A stretch of DNA of 64,000 nt from Pseudomonas multiresinivorans. Lineage in GTDB: Bacteria; Pseudomonadota; Gammaproteobacteria; Pseudomonadales; Pseudomonadaceae. This document shows positions 42,504 through 51,437 of this stretch, piece after piece. Under the pieces are notes generated by a model. That model was not told where the DNA came from and made no database searches. It saw only the letters and a program-made list of their open reading frames with translations. The position numbers and the translations under genes were made by a program. Location of the stretch: NCBI RefSeq assembly GCF_012971725.1, contig NZ_CP048833.1, forward strand, positions 5,642,001 through 5,706,000. Direction: 5' to 3'. Each line of letters starts with the position of its first letter. The first letter of the stretch is position 1.

Positions 42504-44552
42504 ATGCCCCCATCACTTCCCCGCCCGCGCTGGCGTTTCGCACCGCTGGGCATCGCCCTCTGCGCCAGTGCGCCTTCGCTGGCCGATGCCGCCCCCACCG
42601 AACTGGAGCCACAGGTGATTACCGCCAACCCGCTGGGCGATTCCTCCCCCGCGGCGCCCAGCAGCGTGCTGCAGGGCGACGAACTGACCCTGCGCCAGAA
42701 AGGCAGCCTGGGCGAAACCCTCAATGGCACGCCGGGCGTGTCCTCCACCTGGTTCGGCCCCGGCGCCAGCCGCCCGGTGATCCGCGGCATGGACGGCGAC
42801 CGTATCCGCATCCTGCGCAATGGCGTCGGCGCGCTGGACGCCTCGTCGCTGTCCTACGACCACGCCGTGCCGGAAGACCCCAACGTGGTCGAGCGCATCG
42901 AAGTCGTGCGCGGCCCGGCCGCACTGCTCTACGGCGGTAACGCCATCGGCGGCGTGGTCAACAGTTTCGACAACCGCATCCCCAGCGAACCGGTGGACGG
43001 CATCCACGGCCAGGGCGAGTTGCGCTACGGCGGCTCGGACACCACCCGCAGTGCTGCCGGCGCGCTCGAAGCCGGCGACGGCAACTTCGCCCTGCACCTG
43101 GACGCAGGCTCCCGCGAGTTCAACGACCTGCGCATCCCCGGTTACGCCCACTCCGCGCGCCAGCGCCAAACCGACGGCGACGACTCCAAGCACCGCGTGA
43201 ACAACAGCGACGGCCGCCAGGACAGCGGCGCCATCGGTGGCAGCTACCACTGGGATCACGGCTATGCGGGCCTGTCCTACAGCGGCTACGACAGCAACTA
43301 CGGCTCGCCCGCCGAGGACGACGTACGCCTGAAGATGCAGCAGGACCGTTACGCCTTCGCCTCGGAAATCCGCGACCTCGACGGCCCCTTCAGCGCGGTC
43401 AAGCTGGACGCGGCCTACACCGAGTATCAGCACAAGGAAATCGAGGACGGCGAGACTGGCACCACCTTCAAGAACGACGGCTACGAGGCGCGTATCGAAG
43501 CCCGGCATAAACCGATCGGGCCGGTGGAAGGCATCGTCGGCGCGCAGGTCGCCAACAGCCGCTTCTCCGCGCTGGGCGAAGAAGCCTTCGTGCCGCATAC
43601 CGAGACCGACAGTGCGGCACTGTTCTTCCTGGAGAACTGGCAGGCCACCGAGCGCCTGGCGCTGAACCTGGGTGGTCGCGCCGAGCACACGCGCATCGAT
43701 CCCAATGCCAAGGACAACGAGCGCTTCGCCGAGAACGACGGCTCACGCAGCTTCACCGCTGGCAGCCTGTCCAGCGGCGCGGTGTACAAGCTGACGCCGA
43801 TCTGGTCGCTGGCCGCCACCCTCGCCTACACCGAACGCGCTCCGACTTTCTACGAGCTCTATGCCAACGGCGCTCACGCGGCCACCGGCACCTATGAAGT
43901 GGGCGACGCGGACGCGAGCAAGGAAAAAGCCGTTTCCACCGACCTCGCCCTGCGCTTCGACAACGGCCGGCACAAGGGCAGTGTCGGCGTGTTCTACAGC
44001 CGCTTCTCCAACTACATCGGCCTGCTGGCCAGCGGACGCTACCGCGATGAGGAAGGTGCGGTAGTAGATGCCGGCGACGGTGAGGCGCTGCCGGAATACC
44101 TCTATAGCGGTGTGAAAGCAGACTTCTACGGCGTCGAGGCGCAGGACCGCATCCACCTGCTGGACAGCCCCTACGGCCGCTTCGACCTGGAGCTGTCCGG
44201 CGACTACACCCGCGCGAAGAACAAGGACACCGGCGAAGCGCTGCCACGCATCGCCCCGCTACGCCTGAACAGCGCGCTGCTCTGGGAGCTGCAGCAGTGG
44301 CAGGCGCGGGTCGACGTGGAATACGCCGCCGACCAGAATCGCGTACCAGAGAACGAACTGCGCACCGACGGCTACACCACCCTCGGCGCCAGCCTCGGCT
44401 ACCGCTTCGACCTGGGCGACAGCCGCTGGCTGGCCTTCGTCAAGGGCGAGAACCTGACCAACCAGACCGTGCGCTACGCCAGTTCGATCCTGCGCGACAG
44501 CGTGCCGGCTGGCGGGCGTGGCATCCAGGCGGGGATAAAAGTGGCGTTCTAA
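42504..44552 (+). CDS. znuD: TonB-dependent zinc receptor (ZnuD-like)
   Basis: 682 residues. A signal peptide (about 1-29, ending near LADA) precedes the plug domain (VITANPLGDSSPAAPSS; RPVIRGMDGDRIRILRNGVG; the DASSLSYDHAVPEDPNVVER segment, typical of ZnuD) and the 22-strand barrel, which ends GIQAGIKVAF with the terminal Phe. It would import zinc across the outer membrane using TonB. The Zur box upstream supports this over haem or siderophore uptake. AGGAG lies before the ATG. I recall the P. aeruginosa equivalent as PA0781, reported as zinc-regulated. Confidence 0.88.
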   Translation: MPPSLPRPRWRFAPLGIALCASAPSLADAAPTELEPQVITANPLGDSSPAAPSSVLQGDELTLRQKGSLGETLNGTPGVSSTWFGPGASRPVIRGMDGDRIRILRNGVGALDASSLSYDHAVPEDPNVVERIEVVRGPAALLYGGNAIGGVVNSFDNRIPSEPVDGIHGQGELRYGGSDTTRSAAGALEAGDGNFALHLDAGSREFNDLRIPGYAHSARQRQTDGDDSKHRVNNSDGRQDSGAIGGSYHWDHGYAGLSYSGYDSNYGSPAEDDVRLKMQQDRYAFASEIRDLDGPFSAVKLDAAYTEYQHKEIEDGETGTTFKNDGYEARIEARHKPIGPVEGIVGAQVANSRFSALGEEAFVPHTETDSAALFFLENWQATERLALNLGGRAEHTRIDPNAKDNERFAENDGSRSFTAGSLSSGAVYKLTPIWSLAATLAYTERAPTFYELYANGAHAATGTYEVGDADASKEKAVSTDLALRFDNGRHKGSVGVFYSRFSNYIGLLASGRYRDEEGAVVDAGDGEALPEYLYSGVKADFYGVEAQDRIHLLDSPYGRFDLELSGDYTRAKNKDTGEALPRIAPLRLNSALLWELQQWQARVDVEYAADQNRVPENELRTDGYTTLGASLGYRFDLGDSRWLAFVKGENLTNQTVRYASSILRDSVPAGGRGIQAGIKVAF

Positions 44553-44555
44553 AGG

Positions 44556-45419
44556 CTAAAGCCGACGCCCGGCGAAATCCCGGGCGAACTGCGCGGCGAT
44601 CCGCCCGGATCGCGACCCGCGATGGGTCGCCCAGCGGGTCGCCGCCTGTTCCCACTCCTCCAGCGCAACGCCGCCCAGGCCGTGGTATTCCAGCCAGCGC
44701 GCGACCGCTTCCAGGTACTGATCCTGGCTGAAGGCATAGAAAGATATCCACAGGCCGAAACGCTCGGAGAGCGAGATTTTCTCCTCCACCGCCTCGCCCG
44801 GGTGCAGCTCGCCGCTCTCGCTGCGCTGGAAGGACAGATTGTCCTCGGCACGCTCGGCCAGCAGGTGGCGGCGGTTGGAGGTCGCGTAGATCAGTACGTT
44901 GCCGGACTGCCCGGCCACCGACCCGTCGAGCACGGTCTTCAGGCCCTTGTAGCCGGTTTCGCCATCCTCGAAGGAGAGGTCGTCGCAGAACAGGATGAAG
45001 CGCTCCTGGCGATGGCGCAGCAGGTCGATGATCTGCGGCAGGTCGGCCAGGTGTTCCTTGTCCACCTCGATCAGGCGCAGGCCTTCGGCATGAAAGGCGT
45101 GCAGGCAGGCCTTCACCAGCGAACTCTTGCCGGTGCCGCGCGCGCCGGTCAGCAGCACATTGTTGGCCGGCCGACCGGAGACGAACTGGCGGGTGTTCTG
45201 TTCGATCAGCGCCTTCTGCCGGTCGACATTGCGAAGGTCGTCAAAGGCGATCAGCGCCGGCTCGATCACCGGCGTCAGGCGCGGCTGGCCCTGGCGGTAC
45301 TCCCAGAGATGGGCGATAGCGCCCTCTTCCAGCGCCAGCTCGGCGCGCGCCGGCAGGGATTGTTCGAGCAGACTGGCGATACGAGCCAGTTGCTCGGCGA
45401 TTACGGACATGTCGGTCAT
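44556..45419 (-). CDS. DUF815 family P-loop ATPase
   Basis: 287 residues of the AAA-like DUF815 family. Walker A is LLTGARGTGKSSLVKA, Walker B is FILFCDDLSFEDGE, and sensor/arginine segments follow (YATSNRRHLLAERAEDN; SLSERFGLWISFYAF). The molecular role is unknown. It ends 4 bp from the end of the convergent receptor gene and its start lies 84 bp from the divergent AraC gene at 45504. Confidence 0.9.
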   Translation of the reverse strand: MTDMSVIAEQLARIASLLEQSLPARAELALEEGAIAHLWEYRQGQPRLTPVIEPALIAFDDLRNVDRQKALIEQNTRQFVSGRPANNVLLTGARGTGKSSLVKACLHAFHAEGLRLIEVDKEHLADLPQIIDLLRHRQERFILFCDDLSFEDGETGYKGLKTVLDGSVAGQSGNVLIYATSNRRHLLAERAEDNLSFQRSESGELHPGEAVEEKISLSERFGLWISFYAFSQDQYLEAVARWLEYHGLGGVALEEWEQAATRWATHRGSRSGRIAAQFARDFAGRRL

Positions 45420-45503
45420 GGCGGGATCATCGAAGCAGATGGGGACTGTTCAGCAGCCTAACGATGGAGGAAAGTGGTCGTCTAACGACAAACAGGCATC
45501 CAG

Positions 45504-46310
45504 ATGCGCAAAAAGGACATTTCGCCTCAACCAGTGGAAAACCACGGCGACGAACGGGCCGCCAGTCCGGTAGCCGCTGTCGCCCTGGATTTCCCCGATG
45601 GTCACCAGGTGCCCGCGCACAGCCATCACCGCGCGCAGCTGCTCTACGCCGTGCGCGGCGTGCTGGTAGTGGGTAGTGCCAGCGGCCAGTGGGTGGTGCC
45701 GGACAACCGTGGCCTGTGGATACCCGCCGGCGTGGAGCACTGGACGCGCATGGTCGGCGACGTGCAGGTACGCACGCTCTATGTGGAGCCGGGCAGCGCC
45801 CCGCACCTGCCGCCGGACTGCTGCGTGCTGGCGGTCTCGCCGTTGCTGCGCGAGCTGATCCTGGCGGCGCTGTCGATCAGCGGCGAAGTAACGCCGGATT
45901 CCCGCGAAGGTCGCGTCCTCGGCCTGATGCTGGATGAACTGCGCGAAGACCCCATGCTGCCGCTGCACCTGCCCCTGCCGGCGCACCCGCGCCTGCGTGA
46001 GCTGTGCCGCACCATCCAGCGCCAGCCCGGAGAAAACGCCGGCCTGGCCGAGTGGGCGGCGAAACTGAACGTGGACAGCAAGACGGTACAGCGCTGGTTC
46101 TCCCGCGAAACCGGGCTGACCTTCGGCCAATGGCGCCAACAGGCGCGCCTGCTCGCCGCACTGGAACGTCTGGCCCTGGGCGAAAGCGTGCTGAACGTGG
46201 CGCTGGAAGTGGGCTACAGCACACCCAGCGCCTTCAGCGCCATGTTCAGCCGCCAGTTCGGCCGGCCGCCCAGCGATTTCCTGCGCCCGCGCCCGCTAAT
46301 CCGTTCGTAA
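45504..46310 (+). CDS. AraC-family regulator with N-terminal cupin (NimR-like)
   Basis: 268 residues. The cupin sensor part shows VPAHSHHRAQLLYAVRGVLV and GLWIPAGVEHWTRM; the C-terminal helix-turn-helix pair is LAEWAAKLNVDSKTVQRWFS and VALEVGYSTPSAFSAMFSRQ. It lies just upstream of asrA, where I recall P. aeruginosa having the proline-utilisation regulator PruR (PA0780), so it might be that orthologue; the NimR-like architecture does not prove it. The ribosome site is weak. Confidence 0.83.
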   Translation: MRKKDISPQPVENHGDERAASPVAAVALDFPDGHQVPAHSHHRAQLLYAVRGVLVVGSASGQWVVPDNRGLWIPAGVEHWTRMVGDVQVRTLYVEPGSAPHLPPDCCVLAVSPLLRELILAALSISGEVTPDSREGRVLGLMLDELREDPMLPLHLPLPAHPRLRELCRTIQRQPGENAGLAEWAAKLNVDSKTVQRWFSRETGLTFGQWRQQARLLAALERLALGESVLNVALEVGYSTPSAFSAMFSRQFGRPPSDFLRPRPLIRS

Positions 46311-46370
46311 GCTCAAGTCGGACACAATCGGCCGCAACATCCTTCAGACATATCCTGCAGCAGCATGGGA

Positions 46371-46398
46371 TTGAAACCCCGCGCCGGTTTCCCCATCT
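46371..46398 (+). promoter_or_regulatory. Sigma-32 (RpoH) heat-shock promoter of asrA
   Basis: TTGAAA at 46371-46376 and CCCCATCT at 46391-46398 are separated by 14 bases, a near-perfect match to the RpoH consensus (CTTGAAA, 11-16 bases, CCCATnT). It would start transcription around 46405, giving a leader of about 25 bases. Confidence 0.85.
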
Positions 46399-46429
46399 AG
46401 ACTGTCATGTTCAATCAGTCAGGTGCCTC

Positions 46430-48829
46430 ATGAGCGACCACGACGAGATTCACGATATCCACAGCGCCGAAGAGGTCAGCAACACCGGGCTGGTGTTGCC
46501 GGGGCAGAACCTGCCGACCACGGTGTACGTCATCCCGATCCACAACCGCCCGTTCTTCCCGGCGCAGGTGCTGCCGGTGATCGTCAACGAGGAGCCGTGG
46601 GCGGAGACGCTGGAGCTGGTTGCCAAGACCGAGCACCACAGCCTGGCGCTGTTCTTCATGGAGAACCCGCCGGAAGATCCGCGCCACTTCGACCCGGACA
46701 GCCTGCCCGAGCACGGCACCCTGGTGCGCGTGCACCACGCCAGCCGCGAGGGCGGCAAGCTGCAGTTCGTCGCCCAGGGCCTGTCACGCGTGCGCATTCG
46801 CGGCTGGATCAAGCGTCATCGCCCGCCTTTCCTGGTGGAGGTGGAATATCCGCACACCCCCAGCGATCCCAGTGACGAGGTGAAGGCCTACGGCATGGCC
46901 CTGATCAACGCGATCAAGGAACTGCTGCCGCTCAACCCGCTGTACAGCGAAGAGCTGAAGAACTACCTCAACCGCTTCAACCCCAACGACCCGTCGCCGC
47001 TGACCGACTTCGCCGCCGCGCTGACCACCGCGCCGGGGTCGGAGCTGCAAGGCGTGCTGGACACCGTGCCGATGCTCAAGCGCATGGAGAAGGTGCTGCC
47101 GCTGCTGCGCAAGGAAGTGGAAGTCGCGCGCCTGCAGAAGGAGCTGTCCGCCGAGGTCAACCGCAAGATCGGTGAGCGCCAGCGCGAGTTCTTCCTGCAG
47201 GAACAGCTGAAGATCATCCAGCAGGAACTGGGCATCACCAAGGACGACAAGAGCGCCGACTCCGATGAATTCCGCGCACGCCTCGAAGGCAAGACCCTGC
47301 CCGACCAGGCGAAGAAGCGCATCGACGAAGAGCTGAACAAGCTGTCGATCCTGGAGACCGGCTCGCCGGAATATGCTGTCACACGCAACTACCTAGACTG
47401 GGCGACCTCCGTGCCGTGGGGACTGATGGGCGTCGACAAGCTCGACCTCAAGCACGCGCGCAAGGTCCTCGACCGGCACCACTCGGGGCTGGAGGACGTG
47501 AAGGACCGTATCCTCGAATTCCTCGCGGTAGGCACCTTCAAGGGCGAGATCGCCGGCTCCATCGTGTTGCTGGTGGGCCCGCCCGGCGTCGGCAAGACCA
47601 GCATCGGCAAATCCATCGCCGAGAGCCTGGGGCGGCCGTTCTACCGCTTCAGCGTCGGCGGCATGCGCGACGAGGCTGAGATCAAGGGCCACCGCCGCAC
47701 CTACATCGGCGCCCTGCCCGGCAAGCTGGTGCAGGCGCTCAAGGACGTCGAGGTGATGAACCCGGTGATCATGCTCGACGAGATCGACAAGCTCGGCAGC
47801 AGCTACCAGGGCGACCCCGCCTCGGCGCTGCTGGAGACGCTCGATCCGGAGCAGAACGTGGAGTTCCTCGACCACTACCTGGACCTGCGCCTGGACCTGT
47901 CCAAGGTGCTGTTCGTCTGCACCGCCAACACCCTGGACTCCATCCCCGGCCCGCTGCTGGACCGCATGGAAGTCATTCGCCTGTCCGGCTACATCGCCGA
48001 GGAGAAGCTGGCTATCGCCAAGCGTCACCTGTGGCCCAAGCAGCTGGAAAAGGCCGGCGTGCCGAAGAATCGCCTGTCGATCAACGACGCCGCCCTGCGC
48101 TCGGTGATCGAGGGCTACGCCCGCGAGGCCGGCGTGCGCCAGCTGGAGAAGGTACTCGGCAAGCTGGTGCGCAAGTCGGTGATGAAGCTGCTGGAGGACC
48201 CGGACTCGGTGGTGAAGATCGGCGCCAAGGACCTGGAGGAGTACCTGGGCACCCCGGTGTTCCGTACCGAACAGGTCCTCTCCGGCGTTGGCGTGATCAC
48301 CGGCCTGGCCTGGACCAGCATGGGCGGCGCGACCCTGCCCATCGAGGCGACGCGCATCCATACGCTGAACCGCGGCTTCAAGCTCACCGGGCAACTGGGT
48401 GACGTGATGAAGGAATCGGCGGAAATCGCCTACAGCTACATCAGCTCGAACCTGAAGAAGTACGGCGGCGAGTCGACCTTCTTCGACCAGGCGTTCATCC
48501 ACGTGCACGTGCCCGAGGGCGCCACGCCCAAGGACGGCCCCAGCGCCGGCGTGACCATGGCCAGCGCCCTGCTGTCCCTGGCGCGCAACCAGGCGCCGAA
48601 GAAGGGCGTGGCCATGACCGGCGAGCTGACCCTCACCGGGCAGGTGCTGCCGATTGGCGGCGTCCGCGAGAAAGTCATCGCGGCGCGCCGACAGAAGATC
48701 TTCGAACTGATCCTGCCCGAACCCAACCGCGGGGACTTCGAGGAGCTGCCGGAGTATCTGAAGGAAGGGCTGACGGTGCATTTCGCCAAGCGCTACGGGG
48801 ACGTGGCGAAGGTTTTGTTCCCCGGCTGA
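46430..48829 (+). CDS. asrA: Lon-family ATP-dependent protease AsrA
   Basis: 799 residues with the Lon order: N-terminal substrate domain (about 30-230), coiled linker, AAA+ module (Walker A LLVGPPGVGKTSIGK, Walker B NPVIMLDEIDKLGS) and the serine-lysine protease domain (Ser705 in PKDGPSAGVT, Lys748 in VREKVIAARR; the 43-residue spacing equals that of E. coli Lon). It degrades unfolded or regulatory proteins. The gene is in the neighbourhood of P. aeruginosa AsrA (PA0779), a second Lon linked to the heat-shock response and aminoglycoside survival, as I recall. The RpoH-type promoter directly upstream agrees with that role. The start at 46430 has a modest AGGTG site. Confidence 0.92.
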   Translation: MSDHDEIHDIHSAEEVSNTGLVLPGQNLPTTVYVIPIHNRPFFPAQVLPVIVNEEPWAETLELVAKTEHHSLALFFMENPPEDPRHFDPDSLPEHGTLVRVHHASREGGKLQFVAQGLSRVRIRGWIKRHRPPFLVEVEYPHTPSDPSDEVKAYGMALINAIKELLPLNPLYSEELKNYLNRFNPNDPSPLTDFAAALTTAPGSELQGVLDTVPMLKRMEKVLPLLRKEVEVARLQKELSAEVNRKIGERQREFFLQEQLKIIQQELGITKDDKSADSDEFRARLEGKTLPDQAKKRIDEELNKLSILETGSPEYAVTRNYLDWATSVPWGLMGVDKLDLKHARKVLDRHHSGLEDVKDRILEFLAVGTFKGEIAGSIVLLVGPPGVGKTSIGKSIAESLGRPFYRFSVGGMRDEAEIKGHRRTYIGALPGKLVQALKDVEVMNPVIMLDEIDKLGSSYQGDPASALLETLDPEQNVEFLDHYLDLRLDLSKVLFVCTANTLDSIPGPLLDRMEVIRLSGYIAEEKLAIAKRHLWPKQLEKAGVPKNRLSINDAALRSVIEGYAREAGVRQLEKVLGKLVRKSVMKLLEDPDSVVKIGAKDLEEYLGTPVFRTEQVLSGVGVITGLAWTSMGGATLPIEATRIHTLNRGFKLTGQLGDVMKESAEIAYSYISSNLKKYGGESTFFDQAFIHVHVPEGATPKDGPSAGVTMASALLSLARNQAPKKGVAMTGELTLTGQVLPIGGVREKVIAARRQKIFELILPEPNRGDFEELPEYLKEGLTVHFAKRYGDVAKVLFPG

Positions 48830-48883
48830 CTTACTGCGCCCAACTGATCGCGGGCATGCCACGCTCCTGCAGCGGATTCGACC

Positions 48884-48952
48884 TGTAGGAGCGAGCTTGC
48901 TCGCGAACACGCTCCGCTGCGAGGCCAGGTTCGCGAGCAAGCTCGCTCCTAC
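48884..48952. repeat. REP doublet, first family
   Basis: TGTAGGAGCGAGCTTGCTCG and its inverse, 55 bp after the asrA stop. It is the first part of the second composite repeat island, in the same order as at 28121. Confidence 0.92.
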
Positions 48953-48976
48953 GAAAAGCCTTACCTCCTCTGCCTC

Positions 48977-49034
48977 GGCTTTAGCTTTGGCTTTGGCTTT
49001 GGCTTTGGCTTTGGCTTTGGCTTTGGCTTTGGCT
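48977..49034. repeat. Hexanucleotide tandem repeat (GGCTTT)
   Basis: About nine copies of GGCTTT (one variant, GGCTTTA near the left end). It corresponds in position to the shorter TCTGGT tract at 28203-28224 in the other island and could vary in copy number by slippage. Confidence 0.95.
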
Positions 49035-49044
49035 AGTAAGAGAC

Positions 49045-49350
49045 TTCCAGAGAAACGCCCGAGCACTCCGAACTGCCCCTTTCAGGAGGCCTCGTTGAAG
49101 CGGAGTTTCAGGGGTTGAGCGACATGGATGTCGCGAGAGCCACGATGGGCCAGGGATGGCCCGTCGTGGCGTGCCCCTGAAACTCCGCTTCAACGAGGGT
49201 ATTTTTCGCCTAAGCGAAAAACCGGATGGAGGGGCAAGCCTTCTTGGTTACTTCTTCGGCGTTTGGAAGAAGTAACTCGCCCGAGGGGGCGAAATAAAAT
49301 CTCTCAACACACGCAAAAGCGGCGCAGAAACTCCCAACCCAAAACACGCA
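49045..49350 (+). repeat. Composite structured intergenic element, copy 2
   Basis: It matches 28232-28530 over its whole length. The long hairpin arms 49094-49114 and 49174-49194 are perfectly complementary over 21 bases here. The TTTTTCGC/GCGAAAAA hairpin is kept with a shorter loop. The third hairpin has arms 49247-49257 and 49266-49276 around the same GGCGTTTG loop but with different, compensating stem bases. A lone second-family REP-like hairpin (AGCGGACAAAGTCCGCT, about 49354-49370) follows. The 595 bp between asrA and the chagasin gene contain no gene I can support. Confidence 0.8.
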
Positions 49351-49424
49351 CAAAGCGGACAAAGTCCGCTTCAAGCCCGATTGCGTTATCCTGCCGCCCA
49401 ACCTGTCCCCTCCCAGGAGCCGTC

Positions 49425-49820
49425 ATGCCGTCGTACCGCACATTGCTGCCCCTCTCCCTGGTCCTGCTCGCCGGCTGCGCCGGACAGACCAAACCCGTGG
49501 TCACCCTGGAAGACGCCAGCGACTGCAAGCCACTGAAACTGCACACCGGCCAGGAACTCGTGCTGATCCTGCCCAGCAATCCCACCACCGGCTTCCGCTG
49601 GGAACTGCGCAACGCCGCCAACGGCCTGCTGCGCCCGCTCGGCCCGGAGGTTTACAGCAACCCGGAAGACGCAGGCCTGGTCGGCAGCGCCGGCGAATCC
49701 ACCTGGCGCTTCCGCGTGACCGCCGCCGGCGAGGACAAGCTGGAACTGGCCTACCGCCGGCCCTGGGAAGCCGAAGTGGCTCCCGCACAGACCTTCGTCT
49801 GCCCCATCGCCGTGAAGTAA
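49425..49820 (+). CDS. Chagasin-family (I42) cysteine-protease inhibitor lipoprotein
   Basis: 131 residues. A lipoprotein signal (LLPLSLVLLAGCAG, lipidated Cys near residue 18) is followed by an immunoglobulin-like chagasin domain. The three inhibitory loops are recognisable: NPTTGFRWEL (the NPTTGY/F loop), the GSAGESTWRF turn and RRPWEAEVAP (the RPW loop). It should inhibit papain-like proteases at the cell envelope, of host or self origin. AGGAG lies six bases upstream of the ATG at 49425. Confidence 0.88.
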   Translation: MPSYRTLLPLSLVLLAGCAGQTKPVVTLEDASDCKPLKLHTGQELVLILPSNPTTGFRWELRNAANGLLRPLGPEVYSNPEDAGLVGSAGESTWRFRVTAAGEDKLELAYRRPWEAEVAPAQTFVCPIAVK

Positions 49821-49927
49821 CGCGGCGATACCCGGCGCCATAAGCCGCTCGCGCTGACGCCTTCGGCCTGTAGGCCAGGCGCCGCGCTGCGGCACAGTGG
49901 GCGCTCATTTCCTCGGGAGGGAACCCC

Positions 49928-50602
49928 ATGCGCTGGGCACTCTTGGCACTGATCGGCGGTGCCGCCTACCTGGTCGCCGTGACCTTCGACCTGCCCGCCC
50001 TGCGCATGCTGTGCAAGCCGCTGCCGGTCCTCGCCATGCTCTTCTGGATTCTCGGCACGCCTGCAGACGGCTATCGCCGCTGGGTTGCCGTCGGCCTGGT
50101 GCTGTCGATGCTCGGCGACATCCTGCTGGAATGGCCGATCAACGCCTTCGTTCCTGGCCTGGCCGCCTTCCTGCTTGCGCATCTCGCCTACCTGGTCGCC
50201 TACCTGGGCGACACCCGCCGCCTTGCCCCGCTCGGCCTGCTGATCGCAGGCGGCGTGGGCGGCGCCCTGTTCGCCCTGCTCTACAGCCGCGGCCTCGGCC
50301 CACTGCTGTTGCCGATCGCGCTGTACAGCCTGACCATCAGTGCCATGCTCTGGCGCGCCATCGCTCGTCTCGGTGTGCCGTCGATTGCCAGTGCCAGCCG
50401 GGTGTTCGCCGCCCTGGGCGCGCTGCTGTTCGTCAGCTCCGACTCGATGATCGGCATCAGCCGCTTCGTCGCCGCCTTCGACGGCTCCTCCTACGCCATC
50501 ATGCTCACCTACTGGCTCGGCCAGCTCGGCATCGCCGCGTCGGTCACATCCCGTCATATCGCTCTGCCATACTCGGAAGGACAAACAACTTCCCGGGCGT
50601 GA
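49928..50602 (+). CDS. YhhN-family lysoplasmalogenase-like membrane protein
   Basis: 224 residues with about eight membrane helices. The family motifs are CKPLPVLAMLFWIL near the N terminus, LSMLGDILLEWP in the middle and LGALLFVSSDSMIGISRF towards the end, with the aspartates (GDILL, SSDSM) expected in the active site of TMEM86-like lysoplasmalogenases. The bacterial substrate is uncertain. GGGAGGG precedes the start. The next gene begins one base after its stop. Confidence 0.86.
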   Translation: MRWALLALIGGAAYLVAVTFDLPALRMLCKPLPVLAMLFWILGTPADGYRRWVAVGLVLSMLGDILLEWPINAFVPGLAAFLLAHLAYLVAYLGDTRRLAPLGLLIAGGVGGALFALLYSRGLGPLLLPIALYSLTISAMLWRAIARLGVPSIASASRVFAALGALLFVSSDSMIGISRFVAAFDGSSYAIMLTYWLGQLGIAASVTSRHIALPYSEGQTTSRA

Positions 50603-50603
50603 C

Positions 50604-51350
50604 ATGCTGCGAATCGCTTCACCGCTGCTGCTTCTCTGTTCGGCGCTGGCCAGCGCCGAACCCTTGCGCCTGGCCGGCGACGACTGGTGCCCCTACCTCT
50701 GCCCTGGCGATCCGGACAAGCCCGGCTACCTGCTCGAAGCCCTCGGCCAGGTGCTGCCGCAGCCACCGCTGTTCGAACCCCTTCCCTGGCCGCGCGCCCT
50801 GCAGATGGCCCGCGAAGGGCTGGTGGATGGCGTAGTCGGCGCCTACAGCGAAGAGTCCGAGGAGCTGCTGATCGGCGAGGAGCCCATCGGCTGGGTGACC
50901 ATGCGTTTCTACGTACGCAACGACAACCCCTGGACCTGGCAAGGTCCGACCTCGCTGAGCAGCCAGTCCATCGGGCTGGCGCAAGGCTATTCCTACGGCA
51001 AGGAACTGGACGCCTGGCGCGACGAACACCTGTCCAACCACGAGCAGGTGCAGGTGCTCAGCGGCGAGAAAGTCCTCGAACGCAATATCCAGAAGCTGCT
51101 GCTGGGGCGCATCACGGTGCTGCTCGAGGACAGTCAGATCGTCGAGCATTACCTGCATCGCCACGGCCTGTCGGAGAGCATTCAAGCAGCTGGCGAGCTC
51201 GCCGATAAACGTCCCATGTACGTCGCCTTGAATCCTCGCCTGGATGGCGTGCAGGAGCGCCTGGCCGACCTCGACGAAGGCCTGCGTGAACTGCGTCGCA
51301 CTGACCAGTGGAAACCCCTGATGCAGGGTTACGGCATCGCCGTTGACTAG
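50604..51350 (+). CDS. Periplasmic substrate-binding-like protein (SBP_bac_3 type)
   Basis: 248 residues. A signal peptide (MLRIASPLLLLCSALASA) is followed by RLAGDDWCPYLCPGDPDKPG, the usual opening of polar amino-acid binding-like proteins of the HisJ type, here with an extra CPYLC cysteine pair. No transport permease or ATPase is nearby, so it may be a stand-alone sensor or binding protein, as many Pseudomonas SBP_bac_3 proteins are. It starts one base after the lysoplasmalogenase stop and is cotranscribed with it. Confidence 0.82.
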   Translation: MLRIASPLLLLCSALASAEPLRLAGDDWCPYLCPGDPDKPGYLLEALGQVLPQPPLFEPLPWPRALQMAREGLVDGVVGAYSEESEELLIGEEPIGWVTMRFYVRNDNPWTWQGPTSLSSQSIGLAQGYSYGKELDAWRDEHLSNHEQVQVLSGEKVLERNIQKLLLGRITVLLEDSQIVEHYLHRHGLSESIQAAGELADKRPMYVALNPRLDGVQERLADLDEGLRELRRTDQWKPLMQGYGIAVD

Positions 51351-51437
51351 TCCCACAAAGGCATGAGAAAAGTCCGGCAGAGCCCTCTGTCATCGGCTAT
51401 AGATCAATCATAAGAGACTGGGAAAAAGGGGAGCTCC

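Noticed and set aside
47393..49066. Long minus-strand frame containing an Ala-Lys repeat
   Set aside because: The repeat is only the GGCTTT hexamer tract read in reverse, and the rest is antisense to asrA. It is not a real repeat protein.
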